A stretch of DNA of 64,000 nucleotides, taken from Arthrobacter sp. CJ23. Lineage in GTDB: Bacteria > Actinomycetota > Actinomycetes > Actinomycetales > Micrococcaceae. Below the pieces are notes generated by a model. That model was given only the letters and a program-made list of their open reading frames with translations. It had not been told where the DNA came from and did not search any database. The stretch is taken from NCBI RefSeq assembly GCF_024741795.1, contig NZ_CP102950.1, forward strand, positions 4,154,001 to 4,218,000. The letters are read 5' to 3'. Below, one piece after another: positions 15,370 through 24,334 of this stretch. Within the stretch, counting starts at the first letter, position 1; every line of letters begins with the position of its first letter. The translations under genes were made by a program, and so were the position numbers.

Positions 15370-18204
15370 TCAACTTTGGTCCGAGATCGGAGGAAGGGTC
15401 TGAGCGAGCACCTGAAGAATGTGCACGTACGTCTCGCCTGTCGCACGCGTCATCCCGATCTCGCAGGTGCGATTGAGCGACGCGTACGCCGCAGTGGCTT
15501 GCGCCGCAACATTGTTCGCCGCTGGCTTCGTCGCAACCGCGGTGAGCTCGGGGTGAAGCATCCCACGGTCCCCGGCAAAAGCGCAGCATCCCCAATCTTC
15601 CGGGACGGTCACCGAGTGGGCTGCGGCTTCCGCAACCCGCTGTAGAGCTCCATTGATGCCCAGCTGTGTGGAGGAACACGTCGGATGGATGGTCAGTGAT
15701 GTCAGCTGTTCGAGACGTGGGAGCCGAGCAAGAACGTGTTCGTCTATAAAAGCGACTGCGTCGACGACACGGAACACACCTTCGGCGGCAACGTCAAGGA
15801 GCACTGCGAGCCCCTCACTACAAGAACTCGCATCACAAACGACAGGGAGGTCGCCGCCGCGAGTGGCGCGCAGAAGAGACTCACGCACCCGCGCCTTCAT
15901 CGCGTCATAGCCGTCGGTAAATCCCTTCGACTTCCATGGTGTGCCGCAACACAGGGACGGAATGTCCTGAGGCGTTGATACACCTATACCGGCTTGTTCA
16001 CACAGACGAAGGAATGACTCAGCGACGCCTTCACTGGTTGCCCCGGCGAACATCGTTTGTGTGCAACTCGAGAAGTACACAGCTGCGGGATCATCACTTG
16101 CGATGACCCTCCGCTGCTGACCGCCCGCCGGGAGATCCTCTGTGTATAGCGGTACGACGTCGTCGCCGATGATGCTGCGTCCCAGCCTCGTTGCCATTGC
16201 AGGTAGCGCAGTCGGAATCGCGTTGCCGATGGAAAGCGCCAACGATCCGGCACGGCTAGCCGCATCCCAATGCCCTGCTGCAGTTTTCCACATCGCCTGG
16301 CTCACGGGGCCAACAGATTCCGATCGGAGACGGCGCACGAGGTCACCTGTGTTTATGAGAACCGGGCAGGCAGTTTGGCACATGCCGTCGACGGCGCAGG
16401 TCTGGATTCCGTCGTACTCGTACTCGTTCTCAATGGTGCGAGCAAGCTCGACGTCGCCGACGTTCCGTGCGCGTTCCAACTCGCGGCGCAGCACGATCCG
16501 TTCGCGCGGGGTGCGGGTGAGATCACGACTCGGGCAGACGGGCTCGCAATAGCCGCATTCAACGCATCGGTCGACCTCTTCCTCTACCGGCGGCGCCGTC
16601 TTTAGGTGTCGCGTGTGAGAATCCGGATCGTGCGAGAGGAGGACTCCGGGGTTGAGCAGCAGATCGGGGTCAACAAGGCGCTTCAGCTCCCACATGACAT
16701 CGAACAGTTCGTCGCCATATTGACGTCGAACATACGGCGCCATAGCCCGACCGGTTCCATGCTCCGCCTTGAGGGTCCCTCCCTGGGAAAGCACCAGTTG
16801 GACCATGTCCTCCGTGAACGCTTCATAACGAGCGAGCATCTCAGGACGGTCGAATCGCTCATTGAGGAGGAAGTGGATGTTGCCGTCTTTGGCATGCCCG
16901 AAGATCACGCAACCTTCGTAGCCATGCCGGTCGAAGAGGCGTTGCAGCTCTGCACATGTTTCAGCAAGACGCTCGACTGGAACCGCGATGTCTTCCAGCA
17001 ACGCCGTTGTGCCGGGCGGTCTAGCGCCCGCGACAGCGGCATACAGACCTTTGCGTATATGCCACAGCCGTGCCCGGCGGTCCGAATCAGTACGTAGCGC
17101 CGCGTGCTGCGAAAGTGGGAGTCTGGCAAGGAGGGCCGGCGCTTCGGTTAGCCGGCGAGCGAGGTTGTCTTCCGTCTCTTCCTGGTACTCGACGAGCAGC
17201 GCCGCATGATCAACGATATTCAGTTCCCGGAGCTCCTCGGGTGCTTCAGGATCTCGCTGGCCCACGCGCAAACTTGCCGCGTCCATCAGTTCGATCGTCG
17301 CGAGCCCGGCGTCCACGAGAGCGGGAAGGGCCGTCGTCGCGTCGGCAAGGTTCGGGAAAACGAGCAGCTCCGTCGCGACGTACTTCATCGTCGGGACGGT
17401 ACGGAATGTCGCTTCGGCGACGAACGCGAGCGTGCCTTCGCTCCCAACCATGAGCTGCTGCAGTATCTCGATCGGTCGATCGAAATCGAGGAATGAGTTG
17501 AGTCCGTACCCCATGGTGTTCTTGAGTGCGTGGAGCTTCCGCAATCTTCGCACAGATTCTTCGTTGCCCCGCACCCGTTCGCGCAGGCGGTGGAGCCCGT
17601 GGTAAAGGCCGGGTTCCGCCTCCCGTAGACGCAAATCGGCCCCCTCTACGCCGGTATCGACCACGGTGCCAGATGGTAGAACCACTACGACGGAGTCGAG
17701 GGTGCAGTAGCTGTTCGCGTGCACCCCGCAAGACATCCCACTGGAGTTGTTGGCGACGACTCCGCCCACGGTGCAAGCGATTTCGCTCGCGGGGTCCGGG
17801 CCGAGCTTGCGCCCATTCGACGCGAGTCGGTTGTTGACCGCACGAACCGTCGCGCCCGGCCCAACGCGTACACGAGCACCGGAGTCCAGCACAGTGATCG
17901 TCCGGAAGTGCCTCCGCGTATCCACGAGCACGCCATCGGTGCCAGCCTGCCCGCTCAAGCTCGTGCCGCCCGACCTGAACGTCAATGGGATCGCCGTGCG
18001 ACGGCATATCGCCATCACGTTGGCGACCTCATCGAGGCTCTTCGGGCGAACAACAGCAAGCGGTGTCAAGAGGTAGTGCGATGCATCGTGTGCTGCTGCG
18101 AGTCGATCCGAGACTCGATGGGCGACGTCAACTGGAGACTGCGAAAACTGCGCGAGAAGTCTCGTGTTGACGTCAGCCAGGGTAGATGCGACTAGCCGAT
18201 CCAT
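15370..18204 (-). CDS. FAD/Fe-S 2-hydroxyacid dehydrogenase (D-lactate dehydrogenase type, fused)
   Basis: 944 residues. From MDRLVAS (GAGGGAG ribosome site) the order is: FAD_binding_4 domain (~45-265, with PLTFRSGGTSLSGQ and VGGVVANNSSGM), FAD-oxidase C domain (to ~500, ending GGTLKAEHGTGRAMAP), a two-cluster ferredoxin region (CVECGYCEPVCPS near 545 and CAVDGMCQTACPV near 601), then two CCG cysteine-rich domains (CCGTPW near 753, CCAFAGDRGM near 870) of the GlpC/HdrB type. Such fusions oxidise D-lactate, D-2-hydroxyglutarate or similar acids and feed electrons to quinone or another carrier. In this cluster it may act on a sugar-acid breakdown product. Its ORF could extend 35 codons upstream, but that overlaps the 3' end of the upstream gene. 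Confidence 0.85.
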   Translation of the reverse strand: MDRLVASTLADVNTRLLAQFSQSPVDVAHRVSDRLAAAHDASHYLLTPLAVVRPKSLDEVANVMAICRRTAIPLTFRSGGTSLSGQAGTDGVLVDTRRHFRTITVLDSGARVRVGPGATVRAVNNRLASNGRKLGPDPASEIACTVGGVVANNSSGMSCGVHANSYCTLDSVVVVLPSGTVVDTGVEGADLRLREAEPGLYHGLHRLRERVRGNEESVRRLRKLHALKNTMGYGLNSFLDFDRPIEILQQLMVGSEGTLAFVAEATFRTVPTMKYVATELLVFPNLADATTALPALVDAGLATIELMDAASLRVGQRDPEAPEELRELNIVDHAALLVEYQEETEDNLARRLTEAPALLARLPLSQHAALRTDSDRRARLWHIRKGLYAAVAGARPPGTTALLEDIAVPVERLAETCAELQRLFDRHGYEGCVIFGHAKDGNIHFLLNERFDRPEMLARYEAFTEDMVQLVLSQGGTLKAEHGTGRAMAPYVRRQYGDELFDVMWELKRLVDPDLLLNPGVLLSHDPDSHTRHLKTAPPVEEEVDRCVECGYCEPVCPSRDLTRTPRERIVLRRELERARNVGDVELARTIENEYEYDGIQTCAVDGMCQTACPVLINTGDLVRRLRSESVGPVSQAMWKTAAGHWDAASRAGSLALSIGNAIPTALPAMATRLGRSIIGDDVVPLYTEDLPAGGQQRRVIASDDPAAVYFSSCTQTMFAGATSEGVAESFLRLCEQAGIGVSTPQDIPSLCCGTPWKSKGFTDGYDAMKARVRESLLRATRGGDLPVVCDASSCSEGLAVLLDVAAEGVFRVVDAVAFIDEHVLARLPRLEQLTSLTIHPTCSSTQLGINGALQRVAEAAAHSVTVPEDWGCCAFAGDRGMLHPELTAVATKPAANNVAAQATAAYASLNRTCEIGMTRATGETYVHILQVLAQTLPPISDQS

Positions 18205-18250
18205 GAAGCTCCCTCTCGTACGTTCGAACGGCGCCAAGTCGGCGAATCCG

Positions 18251-20266
18251 TCAAGCCCGTGCGGCCTTGCTGCTCCCCACTGAAGCGGTGGCCAAAGAAT
18301 GTGCGGCACGCACCGTCAGCGTGATCTCATTGGGCTCTAGCAAAACGCCGGCGCCCGTTGTCAGAACGTCAGTGCGACTTGAGTTCCAGTGGAGGTCGAG
18401 GATCTTGTCCCCGTGGCCGTATTGCACGTGAATGAGCGGTGAGTCCCACGCTTGATCAGGCGCGTGGAATACGCCGCTCTCGAAGAATGCGGCGTGCTCT
18501 GATCGCAGGGCCGTGAGTCGCGCCAGCTCGGTGCCGTAGTGAGGCAATTCGGAGAGGAGCCCGCGGGCCCGGTGGATGGCAACGTCGAATACGAGGTTGA
18601 ACACGAACGCGTAGGAAAGCTGTCGCTCCCAGTCATCCCGCTCGTCATGGATGCCGCGGTTGCTGATGATCGCTTCCGGGAAGGACTCGCGGAACAGGTG
18701 CGGGAACGCGTCATCCTCGGCACGGAATGCGAACCCGCACCCGTGATGGTAGTCCAAGTACTGGATGAAGCAGTCAGCGACCCCCTCCGACCCGATCAGC
18801 TCGACACCCTCGACTGCTGCCATCGATTCGAGCGTCTGGATTCGGAACTTCGCTTCGATGTCGGTCTTCGCGCCGTGTTCGTGAGTCTGGTCGAAGCATG
18901 GCCAAGCGACTCGATGGAATCCGATCTGGTCGAAGAAGAGCGAGTCAGTACCCAGCGTCACCTCCGAGGCGGCAACATCGGCCATCGTCTCCCGCCACCC
19001 GGCAGCCCCGTGGCAGCCCTGCGTGAAGTCAGGGCCGGTGAAGCTCCGCAGTCGCTTGGAACGATCAGCGAAGTAGTACCCGTCGGTGTACTCGTGGCCG
19101 GCCATATCCTTCTTCGCCTCGAACTTGCCACGCTCCGCGAAGTAGTCCGACCGACGATCGATGAGGTTGCCGTTTGCATAGAGCGTGACGAGACCTCCGC
19201 GCGAGTGGATCTCGGCGATGGCTGCCTCAAGCTCTTCGCGGCCGCCGAGGAGGGGGTCGGGCTCGTAGGTGGGGTACCCGCGGTCGAAACCACCGGCCCA
19301 CCAGCCGAAGACGAGCAGGGCGGAGATACCCGACTGAAGGCCAGACTCGTATATATCGACCAGATCGCTGTAACGGTAGAGAATTTCACCGTGCTGGTGT
19401 TTCAGGATCACTCGTTGCCATCCGGCACGACCACGGATGCCGTCCCCTGGGCGTGGCCCCGCGTACCACTCGTCCGCCCAGCGACGGTACCGCGCCGCGC
19501 CGGTGCGCCAGTCGCCCCGCTCAGCGCGCACCACGATCGGAGGTACGTCAAATCGGCTCGTGCTGGCTGCAAGCGGGAGTGCGGTCGTGCTGAGCGTCAA
19601 GTAGTCGTCGTCGCCTGGGTGCCGGGTACCGACGGAGAAGAGTGCCCCTCTGAATTCGCTGTCGTGACGACCGAGGTAGAGGAAGTGATCACCCGTCTCG
19701 AGCCCCTGCCAGGCCATGCTGAACTCACCCGGGTACTCGAAGTCGAACGATGCTTCCTTGTGGTCGGCGGCCATGTATTCCGTACTGCGCGGTATGCGCA
19801 TTGCCCAGGGATTCGGTGTTCGACGCCCCAATCCGTCGGGTCGGTATAGAACATCGCTTTGCCGGTCCGTGCCGGCGCCATGCTCGAGCGCAAGCAGGGG
19901 CAAGGTGAGCTCGCCGACGACTAGACCATCCGCGTTGCCGACAGCGCCGTGCGCGGTGAAGACCAATTCGCCGTCACGCGATGCGATGTTCACCGTCATG
20001 GCCACAGGGGCCCGGGTGCCGTCTTCCGCGATCACGCTGGTGTACTTCAGTTCTATGCCGGTGTCTGTGACTCGGACATCGGGCGTTTGTTCAGACGCTC
20101 GCACAGGTAAGTCCCGGCGATCTCCCCACTGGAGCGACATCGTCCATAGATCGCTATGTACCGGGGAACGCAAGTTGGTGTCTCGGAGAGTCCAGCTCGC
20201 AGATCGGCCGGCATCGCTCAGTGACAAGTGCAGAGGGCCAGCTGTGATTTCAGCATCGTTGCTCAT
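18251..20266 (-). CDS. DUF6259-like putative glycoside hydrolase
   Basis: 671 residues, no signal peptide, so probably intracellular. An N-terminal beta-sandwich (~1-260) is followed by a TIM-barrel-like region: ALLVFGWWAGGFDRGYPTYEPD, GGLVTLYANGNLIDRRSDYF, TLGTDSLFFDQIGFHRVAWPCF and GVELIGSEGVADCFIQYLDY. The acidic residues in SLFFDQIG and LIGSEGVAD are plausible catalytic candidates, as in GH36/GH31-like clans. I recognise the layout as that of DUF6259 proteins found in polysaccharide loci, but enzyme activity is inferred. It has its own spacer upstream containing operator-like site 2. Confidence 0.6.
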   Translation of the reverse strand: MSNDAEITAGPLHLSLSDAGRSASWTLRDTNLRSPVHSDLWTMSLQWGDRRDLPVRASEQTPDVRVTDTGIELKYTSVIAEDGTRAPVAMTVNIASRDGELVFTAHGAVGNADGLVVGELTLPLLALEHGAGTDRQSDVLYRPDGLGRRTPNPWAMRIPRSTEYMAADHKEASFDFEYPGEFSMAWQGLETGDHFLYLGRHDSEFRGALFSVGTRHPGDDDYLTLSTTALPLAASTSRFDVPPIVVRAERGDWRTGAARYRRWADEWYAGPRPGDGIRGRAGWQRVILKHQHGEILYRYSDLVDIYESGLQSGISALLVFGWWAGGFDRGYPTYEPDPLLGGREELEAAIAEIHSRGGLVTLYANGNLIDRRSDYFAERGKFEAKKDMAGHEYTDGYYFADRSKRLRSFTGPDFTQGCHGAAGWRETMADVAASEVTLGTDSLFFDQIGFHRVAWPCFDQTHEHGAKTDIEAKFRIQTLESMAAVEGVELIGSEGVADCFIQYLDYHHGCGFAFRAEDDAFPHLFRESFPEAIISNRGIHDERDDWERQLSYAFVFNLVFDVAIHRARGLLSELPHYGTELARLTALRSEHAAFFESGVFHAPDQAWDSPLIHVQYGHGDKILDLHWNSSRTDVLTTGAGVLLEPNEITLTVRAAHSLATASVGSSKAARA

Positions 20267-20319
20267 TTTTTGTGCCTTCCTTCGCTGTTGTTCCCCATCA
20301 GAGTCGCTCCAAGCGCTCA

Positions 20320-20336
20320 GCGCAACTACGTTGCAC
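20320..20336. promoter_or_regulatory. Candidate IclR-regulon operator, site 2
   Basis: GCGCAACTACGTTGCAC is almost perfectly palindromic (arms GCAAC and GTTGC around TAC). It lies 54-70 nt upstream of the DUF6259 gene start on the minus strand, between it and the epimerase stop, implying an internal promoter. Confidence 0.55.
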
Positions 20337-21206
20337 CTACTGAGAGAACGCGAGTCGCCATGCCGCTTTTATGGCGATTCCCACGTCGCGGCGCACTTCC
20401 TCAGGGGAGGTGTTGAACGCGTTCGGTCGACAAGTCATGGGCTCGATGGCGACCGCATGGACACCGAGTGAAGGGGCAGGCCGATAGACCTGAACCCAGG
20501 GCAGCGCGGCGTCGACGTAGAGATTCACCGATCCCCCAGCAGGGTCTGTGATCGATACCGCCGCACGCATTTCGTCGATGCGATCGATTCGAAACGCACG
20601 ACTGAACGGATCCGCGCCGACCCGCCTCGGCTGCAGGAAGTCGAACTTCGAAGCCGCAGTGTTGACCATTCGGAGCGGGAGTTTCGTCCCCTCGTCGATC
20701 TCGAGGTGTTGTGAAGCGTGGATGGTCAGGAGCCACTCTTCGACTGGGGAATCTCCCGGACGCACATACGGGTGGAATCCGCACGCGAACGGTGCGGCAA
20801 CCTCGCCGACGTTCTCGGCAACGATGGAGCAGGTGAGGCCTTCGTGTCCGACGGTATAACGAATACCGAGGTGGATATCGAAGTCGAAGCCGAGGTCTCG
20901 CCCGATGTGGCACTCAAGACTGACCGATTCGCGACCATGGTGACGCAGGGACCAACGATGTGCGGCCACGAATCCGTGGATGGCGTGGCCGAACTCCAGT
21001 TCATTGATGGGCGCGTGGTGTGTTCGACCTTGCCACCGATAGGTACCGTTCGCGAGCCTGTTCGGCCATGGGGACAAGACTGCACCTGCATATGGGGCCT
21101 CGGCGTCCAACAGTGATCGCCCGGAGTACGTCAATGTCCGGAGCGTAGCGCCTTCCGTAGCCACGGTCGCTTCGTAGGCGCCCCCCCGAATCGTGAAGGA
21201 ACTCAC
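20337..21206 (-). CDS. Aldose 1-epimerase family protein
   Basis: 289 residues. GalM-type landmarks are present: ATLRTLTYSGRSLLD, AVLSPWPNRLANGTYRWQG, the histidine in FGHAIHGFVAAHRW, the second histidine in FACGFHPYVRPGD, and acid E in AVAIEPMTCRPNAFNTS. It interconverts alpha and beta anomers of a hexose or related aldose, which would feed an anomer-specific dehydrogenase such as the neighbouring SDR. It lies 40 bp downstream of that SDR gene on the same strand. Confidence 0.85.
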   Translation of the reverse strand: MSSFTIRGGAYEATVATEGATLRTLTYSGRSLLDAEAPYAGAVLSPWPNRLANGTYRWQGRTHHAPINELEFGHAIHGFVAAHRWSLRHHGRESVSLECHIGRDLGFDFDIHLGIRYTVGHEGLTCSIVAENVGEVAAPFACGFHPYVRPGDSPVEEWLLTIHASQHLEIDEGTKLPLRMVNTAASKFDFLQPRRVGADPFSRAFRIDRIDEMRAAVSITDPAGGSVNLYVDAALPWVQVYRPAPSLGVHAVAIEPMTCRPNAFNTSPEEVRRDVGIAIKAAWRLAFSQ

Positions 21207-21246
21207 GGATGTTTCGTCGTTCCGGCTAGCGTTTTGTTGGTCCTGA

Positions 21247-22089
21247 TCACTGAACCCGTTCCTTCTCCCTCACCTCTGTCTCGTATCGCATCCCTGACGG
21301 TGGAGCTGGTGCGAGAGGTCCGGCCGCTGTGATCGCCTCGGCGATATCCGCCCTCATTGTGAAGGAATCGAACGCTGGACTGTACCCAAGCTTGCGACGC
21401 GCTTTCGAGATGTCAAGCCGAGAGTATCGGTTCGCACTTGCCGCGTTGAAGATCTCGAAGGTGAGGTCCTCCTCGTCGATGACTAGAGTCATAAGCTGGA
21501 AGAGATCATCGGGCGCACAGTATTCCTCAAGAAGCCAGCCGGACTCGGAATCCGTGACCACCTCGGGCTGCTGGAACGCGCCGATCCGCAATGCGACGAA
21601 CGACATTCCTTCCGCTTGCGCGGCGTATCGGCCGAGCGCCTCGCCGAAGATTTTGCCGACACCGTAGAGATCGCCCGGACTCACAGGGTCATCCTCTCGG
21701 ATCTGGCGGCCGTGCTCGTAGCCCGACACCGCATGGACCGAGGATGCGAACACCACACGTCGGCATCCCTGCGCGATCGCCGCGGCCACGACGTTGTATG
21801 TGCCACGAATATTGGTGTCCAAGACGTCTTGCCATGGTGTCGATGCCTTGCGGAACGCCGCAAGGTGAACGATGGTGTCTTGCCCATCGAATGCCCTTCG
21901 CAGTGCGTCCAAATCTCCCAAGTCGGCCTCAGTGACACGTTCCTCCAGCAATTGCTGTTTTGAGAATCGCCCGGGAAGGTCGAGCAGGGTGATGTCGTAT
22001 CTTTCGCGGGCATGCGCCGCGAAACCGGAGCCGATGTCTCCTGCCCCACCGGTGATGAGGATAGGTCGGCGAGCTGATGGCGTGGTCAT
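21247..22089 (-). CDS. NAD-dependent SDR dehydrogenase, uronate-dehydrogenase-like
   Basis: 280 residues. N-terminal Rossmann motif TGGAGDIGSG (residues ~13-22), an acidic residue at the end of strand 2 (TLLDLPG) pointing to NAD rather than NADP, S in VFASSVHAVSGYE and the catalytic Y-x3-K in LYGVGKIFGE. The extended-SDR layout and length match uronate dehydrogenases, which oxidise galacturonate or glucuronate to the aldarolactone, but NAD-dependent aldose dehydrogenase or epimerase activity is also possible. Its start overlaps the stop of the upstream dehydratase gene by 4 nt (ATGA). Confidence 0.75.
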   Translation of the reverse strand: MTTPSARRPILITGGAGDIGSGFAAHARERYDITLLDLPGRFSKQQLLEERVTEADLGDLDALRRAFDGQDTIVHLAAFRKASTPWQDVLDTNIRGTYNVVAAAIAQGCRRVVFASSVHAVSGYEHGRQIREDDPVSPGDLYGVGKIFGEALGRYAAQAEGMSFVALRIGAFQQPEVVTDSESGWLLEEYCAPDDLFQLMTLVIDEEDLTFEIFNAASANRYSRLDISKARRKLGYSPAFDSFTMRADIAEAITAAGPLAPAPPSGMRYETEVREKERVQ

Positions 22090-23414
22090 GGCCTCTGAAG
22101 GCTCCCATCTGGCCTGCGGACGCGGCCGTAGTGCCAGTTCGCGGTTGCGTGAACTGGTGGGTTGCGCGAAGCGGCGCGCAGATCGATCTCGATTCCGAGA
22201 CCGGGTGCTGTTGACGGCTGAACGACTCCTCCTGCTGACATCAGCGTTCCCGGGAACACGTCAAGTGCAGCGGGAGAGAACTCGTGGTGCTCATGTATTC
22301 CGAACGACGGCGAGACGATATCGAGGGCGATGTTGGCAGCGTGTCCGACTGGAGAGACGTCCCTAGGTCCATGCCAGGCCGTGCGCACCCCCACGAGTTC
22401 GGCCAAGGCCGACAGCCGCAGCGCAGGGGTGAGACCGCCGATCGCCGAAACATGACAACGAATGAAATCGATGAGTCGCTCGGTCAGCAGCGGAACGTAC
22501 TCGTTGACGCTCGTGAAGAGTTCCCCGATCGCAAGCGGAACATTCGTCCGCAGACGCGCATGCTTGAGCCATCCGAGGTCTTCGGGCGCGAATGCGTCCT
22601 CGACGAAGTAGAGCCCGACATCCTGAAGATTGTTGAGAAGGGTGATTGCGTCGGCGGGGTCGAGCCGCTCATGGACGTCATGGAGCATCTCGACGTGCGA
22701 CGGCACTGCCTGTCGCACGAACGAAAGCGCGTCCGGGATGAACCGGAGGTATTCCCGAGGATTCCATGTCGATTCATCGGAGACTCGGGCCGTTCCGTAC
22801 GTGACAGATCCAGGAACAGCGACTTGGCAGCGAACGTACCGATAGCCTTCGTCGATTCGCCGGTGAACCTCGTCCACGAGACGCTCGGGTGAAGATCCGT
22901 TCGCGTGCACGTAGACCGGGACGGCGGAACGGACTCGTCCGCCGAGCAACTGCCAGGTGGGCGCTCCGAGACGCTTGCCGGCGATGTCCCACAGGGCCTG
23001 GTCGATGCCAGAGATCGCACTGTTGAGGACAGGTCCTCCGCGCCAATACGAGTCCAGGCGCAATGCGGCGCCGATGTCGGTGACGTCTCCAACGTCGCGA
23101 CCCACGACGAGTGGTGCCAAGTACGAATCGACGACCTCCTTTACAGCGAAGGCGCGCTGGTGGAACGTTGCGCAGCCCAAGCCGTAGAGGCCGTCAACAT
23201 TCGTGCGAATCATCACAACGACGAGGTTCACGCCCTCTGGGGCAGTGATGATGCACTCAACGTGAGAGATGCGAACCCCCGTGTCGCCTGCCCAGGGAAC
23301 CGGCAGCATGGAAACGTCCGGTCGGTACTCCTTGGTTCCTGTTGAGATCACACCGTCTCCCTGTTGGTTGGCCGCATCTTGCCCTATGTCCATTCGAGAA
23401 GCCACGTCGTTCAT
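22086..23414 (-). CDS. Mannonate-dehydratase-like (RspA/ManD) enolase-superfamily enzyme
   Basis: 442 residues. After a ~45-residue N-tail the capping domain begins at ISHVECIITAPEG. The barrel carries MLHDVHERLDPADAI (metal D and catalytic H of the ManD group), E in YFVEDAFAPEDL, E in PLAIGELFTSV and H in TAWHGPRDVSPVGHAANIA. These match mannonate/gluconate dehydratases, which make 2-keto-3-deoxygluconate from a sugar acid using Mg2+. The extended N-tail is unusual and a later start is possible, though the chosen ATG overlaps the permease stop (ATGA), arguing for it. Sits between the transporter and the SDR genes. Confidence 0.8.
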   Translation of the reverse strand: MNDVASRMDIGQDAANQQGDGVISTGTKEYRPDVSMLPVPWAGDTGVRISHVECIITAPEGVNLVVVMIRTNVDGLYGLGCATFHQRAFAVKEVVDSYLAPLVVGRDVGDVTDIGAALRLDSYWRGGPVLNSAISGIDQALWDIAGKRLGAPTWQLLGGRVRSAVPVYVHANGSSPERLVDEVHRRIDEGYRYVRCQVAVPGSVTYGTARVSDESTWNPREYLRFIPDALSFVRQAVPSHVEMLHDVHERLDPADAITLLNNLQDVGLYFVEDAFAPEDLGWLKHARLRTNVPLAIGELFTSVNEYVPLLTERLIDFIRCHVSAIGGLTPALRLSALAELVGVRTAWHGPRDVSPVGHAANIALDIVSPSFGIHEHHEFSPAALDVFPGTLMSAGGVVQPSTAPGLGIEIDLRAASRNPPVHATANWHYGRVRRPDGSLQRP

Positions 23415-24307
23415 TTGCCCATCCCCGCCGTTAGGCCACGGATGAAGTACTTCGTGGCGAACACGAACACCAGCAGCAGCGGGACGGTCGAGATGACCAG
23501 CGCCGCGAAGAGGGGAGCCCAGTTCGTGGAGTATTCGCCGAAGAACCGGGTCAGACCCACCGGCAGGGTGTACTTCTCCTCAGACCGCAGAAGCACCAGC
23601 GGGAAGAGGAACTCGTTCCAGACGGGCACGAACCTGAAGATGACCACGGTGGCAATCGCCGGCGCGACAAGCGGCATCATTACGCTGAAAAACGTCCTGA
23701 GCCTGCCGGCGCCATCGATCTCCGCGGCCTCCTCAAGTTCGACCGGCAGCTGCCGGAAGAACGCGCTGAGCACGAAGATCGAGAAGGGGATCCCGCCAGC
23801 GGCGTAGAGGAGGATCAATGCGATCCGGGAGTCAAGCAGTCCGAGCCCGTCGATCAGCTGGAAGACCGGGAGCACAGTCAACAGCACTGGAATCATAAGC
23901 CCGGCGATAAAGAGTGCTTCGATCGCGGCCGCTCCTCGGAACTTCCACCGTGACAGGGCGTACGCGGCCGGCAGCGAGACCAAGGATGTCAGGAACACTG
24001 AGCCGAGCGTGACGATGACGGAGTTCAGGAAGAACGTGCTGAACGACACGTCGGTCCATGCAGTGACGTAGGCCTCCAGATGGGGCGGCCATGGCAGTCC
24101 GAGCGGTTTCGTATACAGATCCGCCGTCGTCCTGAACGAGTTCAGTACCATCATGCCCAGCGGTAGCAGGGCGATCAGCGCGTAACCCCAGACGAAGACG
24201 TTGACAAAAATGCTCGATCTACGTTCGGTGGACTTGTCGGTCACGCGAGCCTCTTCCCGTGCTGGCCCAGCAATGCTCGATCTGCGTTTGGTGGATGTGT
24301 CGGTCAC
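23411..24307 (-). CDS. Carbohydrate ABC transporter permease, MalG type
   Basis: 298 residues, six predicted membrane helices, with the EAA loop EEAAEIDGAGRLRTFFSVMMPL region that contacts the ATPase. Starts at a GTG overlapping the stop of the other permease (GTGA). The first ~35 codons carry a duplicated segment (MTDTSTKRRSSI and VTDKSTERRSSI) produced by a 63-bp tandem repeat, so a second GTG start with the same upstream context exists at 24244. No ATPase gene is in the cluster; a shared MsiK-type ATPase elsewhere is the usual actinobacterial solution. Confidence 0.9.
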   Translation of the reverse strand: MTDTSTKRRSSIAGPAREEARVTDKSTERRSSIFVNVFVWGYALIALLPLGMMVLNSFRTTADLYTKPLGLPWPPHLEAYVTAWTDVSFSTFFLNSVIVTLGSVFLTSLVSLPAAYALSRWKFRGAAAIEALFIAGLMIPVLLTVLPVFQLIDGLGLLDSRIALILLYAAGGIPFSIFVLSAFFRQLPVELEEAAEIDGAGRLRTFFSVMMPLVAPAIATVVIFRFVPVWNEFLFPLVLLRSEEKYTLPVGLTRFFGEYSTNWAPLFAALVISTVPLLLVFVFATKYFIRGLTAGMGK

Positions 24308-24334
24308 GCCAGCCTCTTCTCGTATTGGCGCAGC
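24209..24334. repeat. 63-bp tandem duplication over the permease-permease junction
   Basis: Units 24209-24271 and 24272-24334 are clearly related but diverged at several positions. The unit includes the end of the upstream permease gene, the GTG start and the first codons of the downstream permease, so the translation start context exists twice. Confidence 0.8.
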
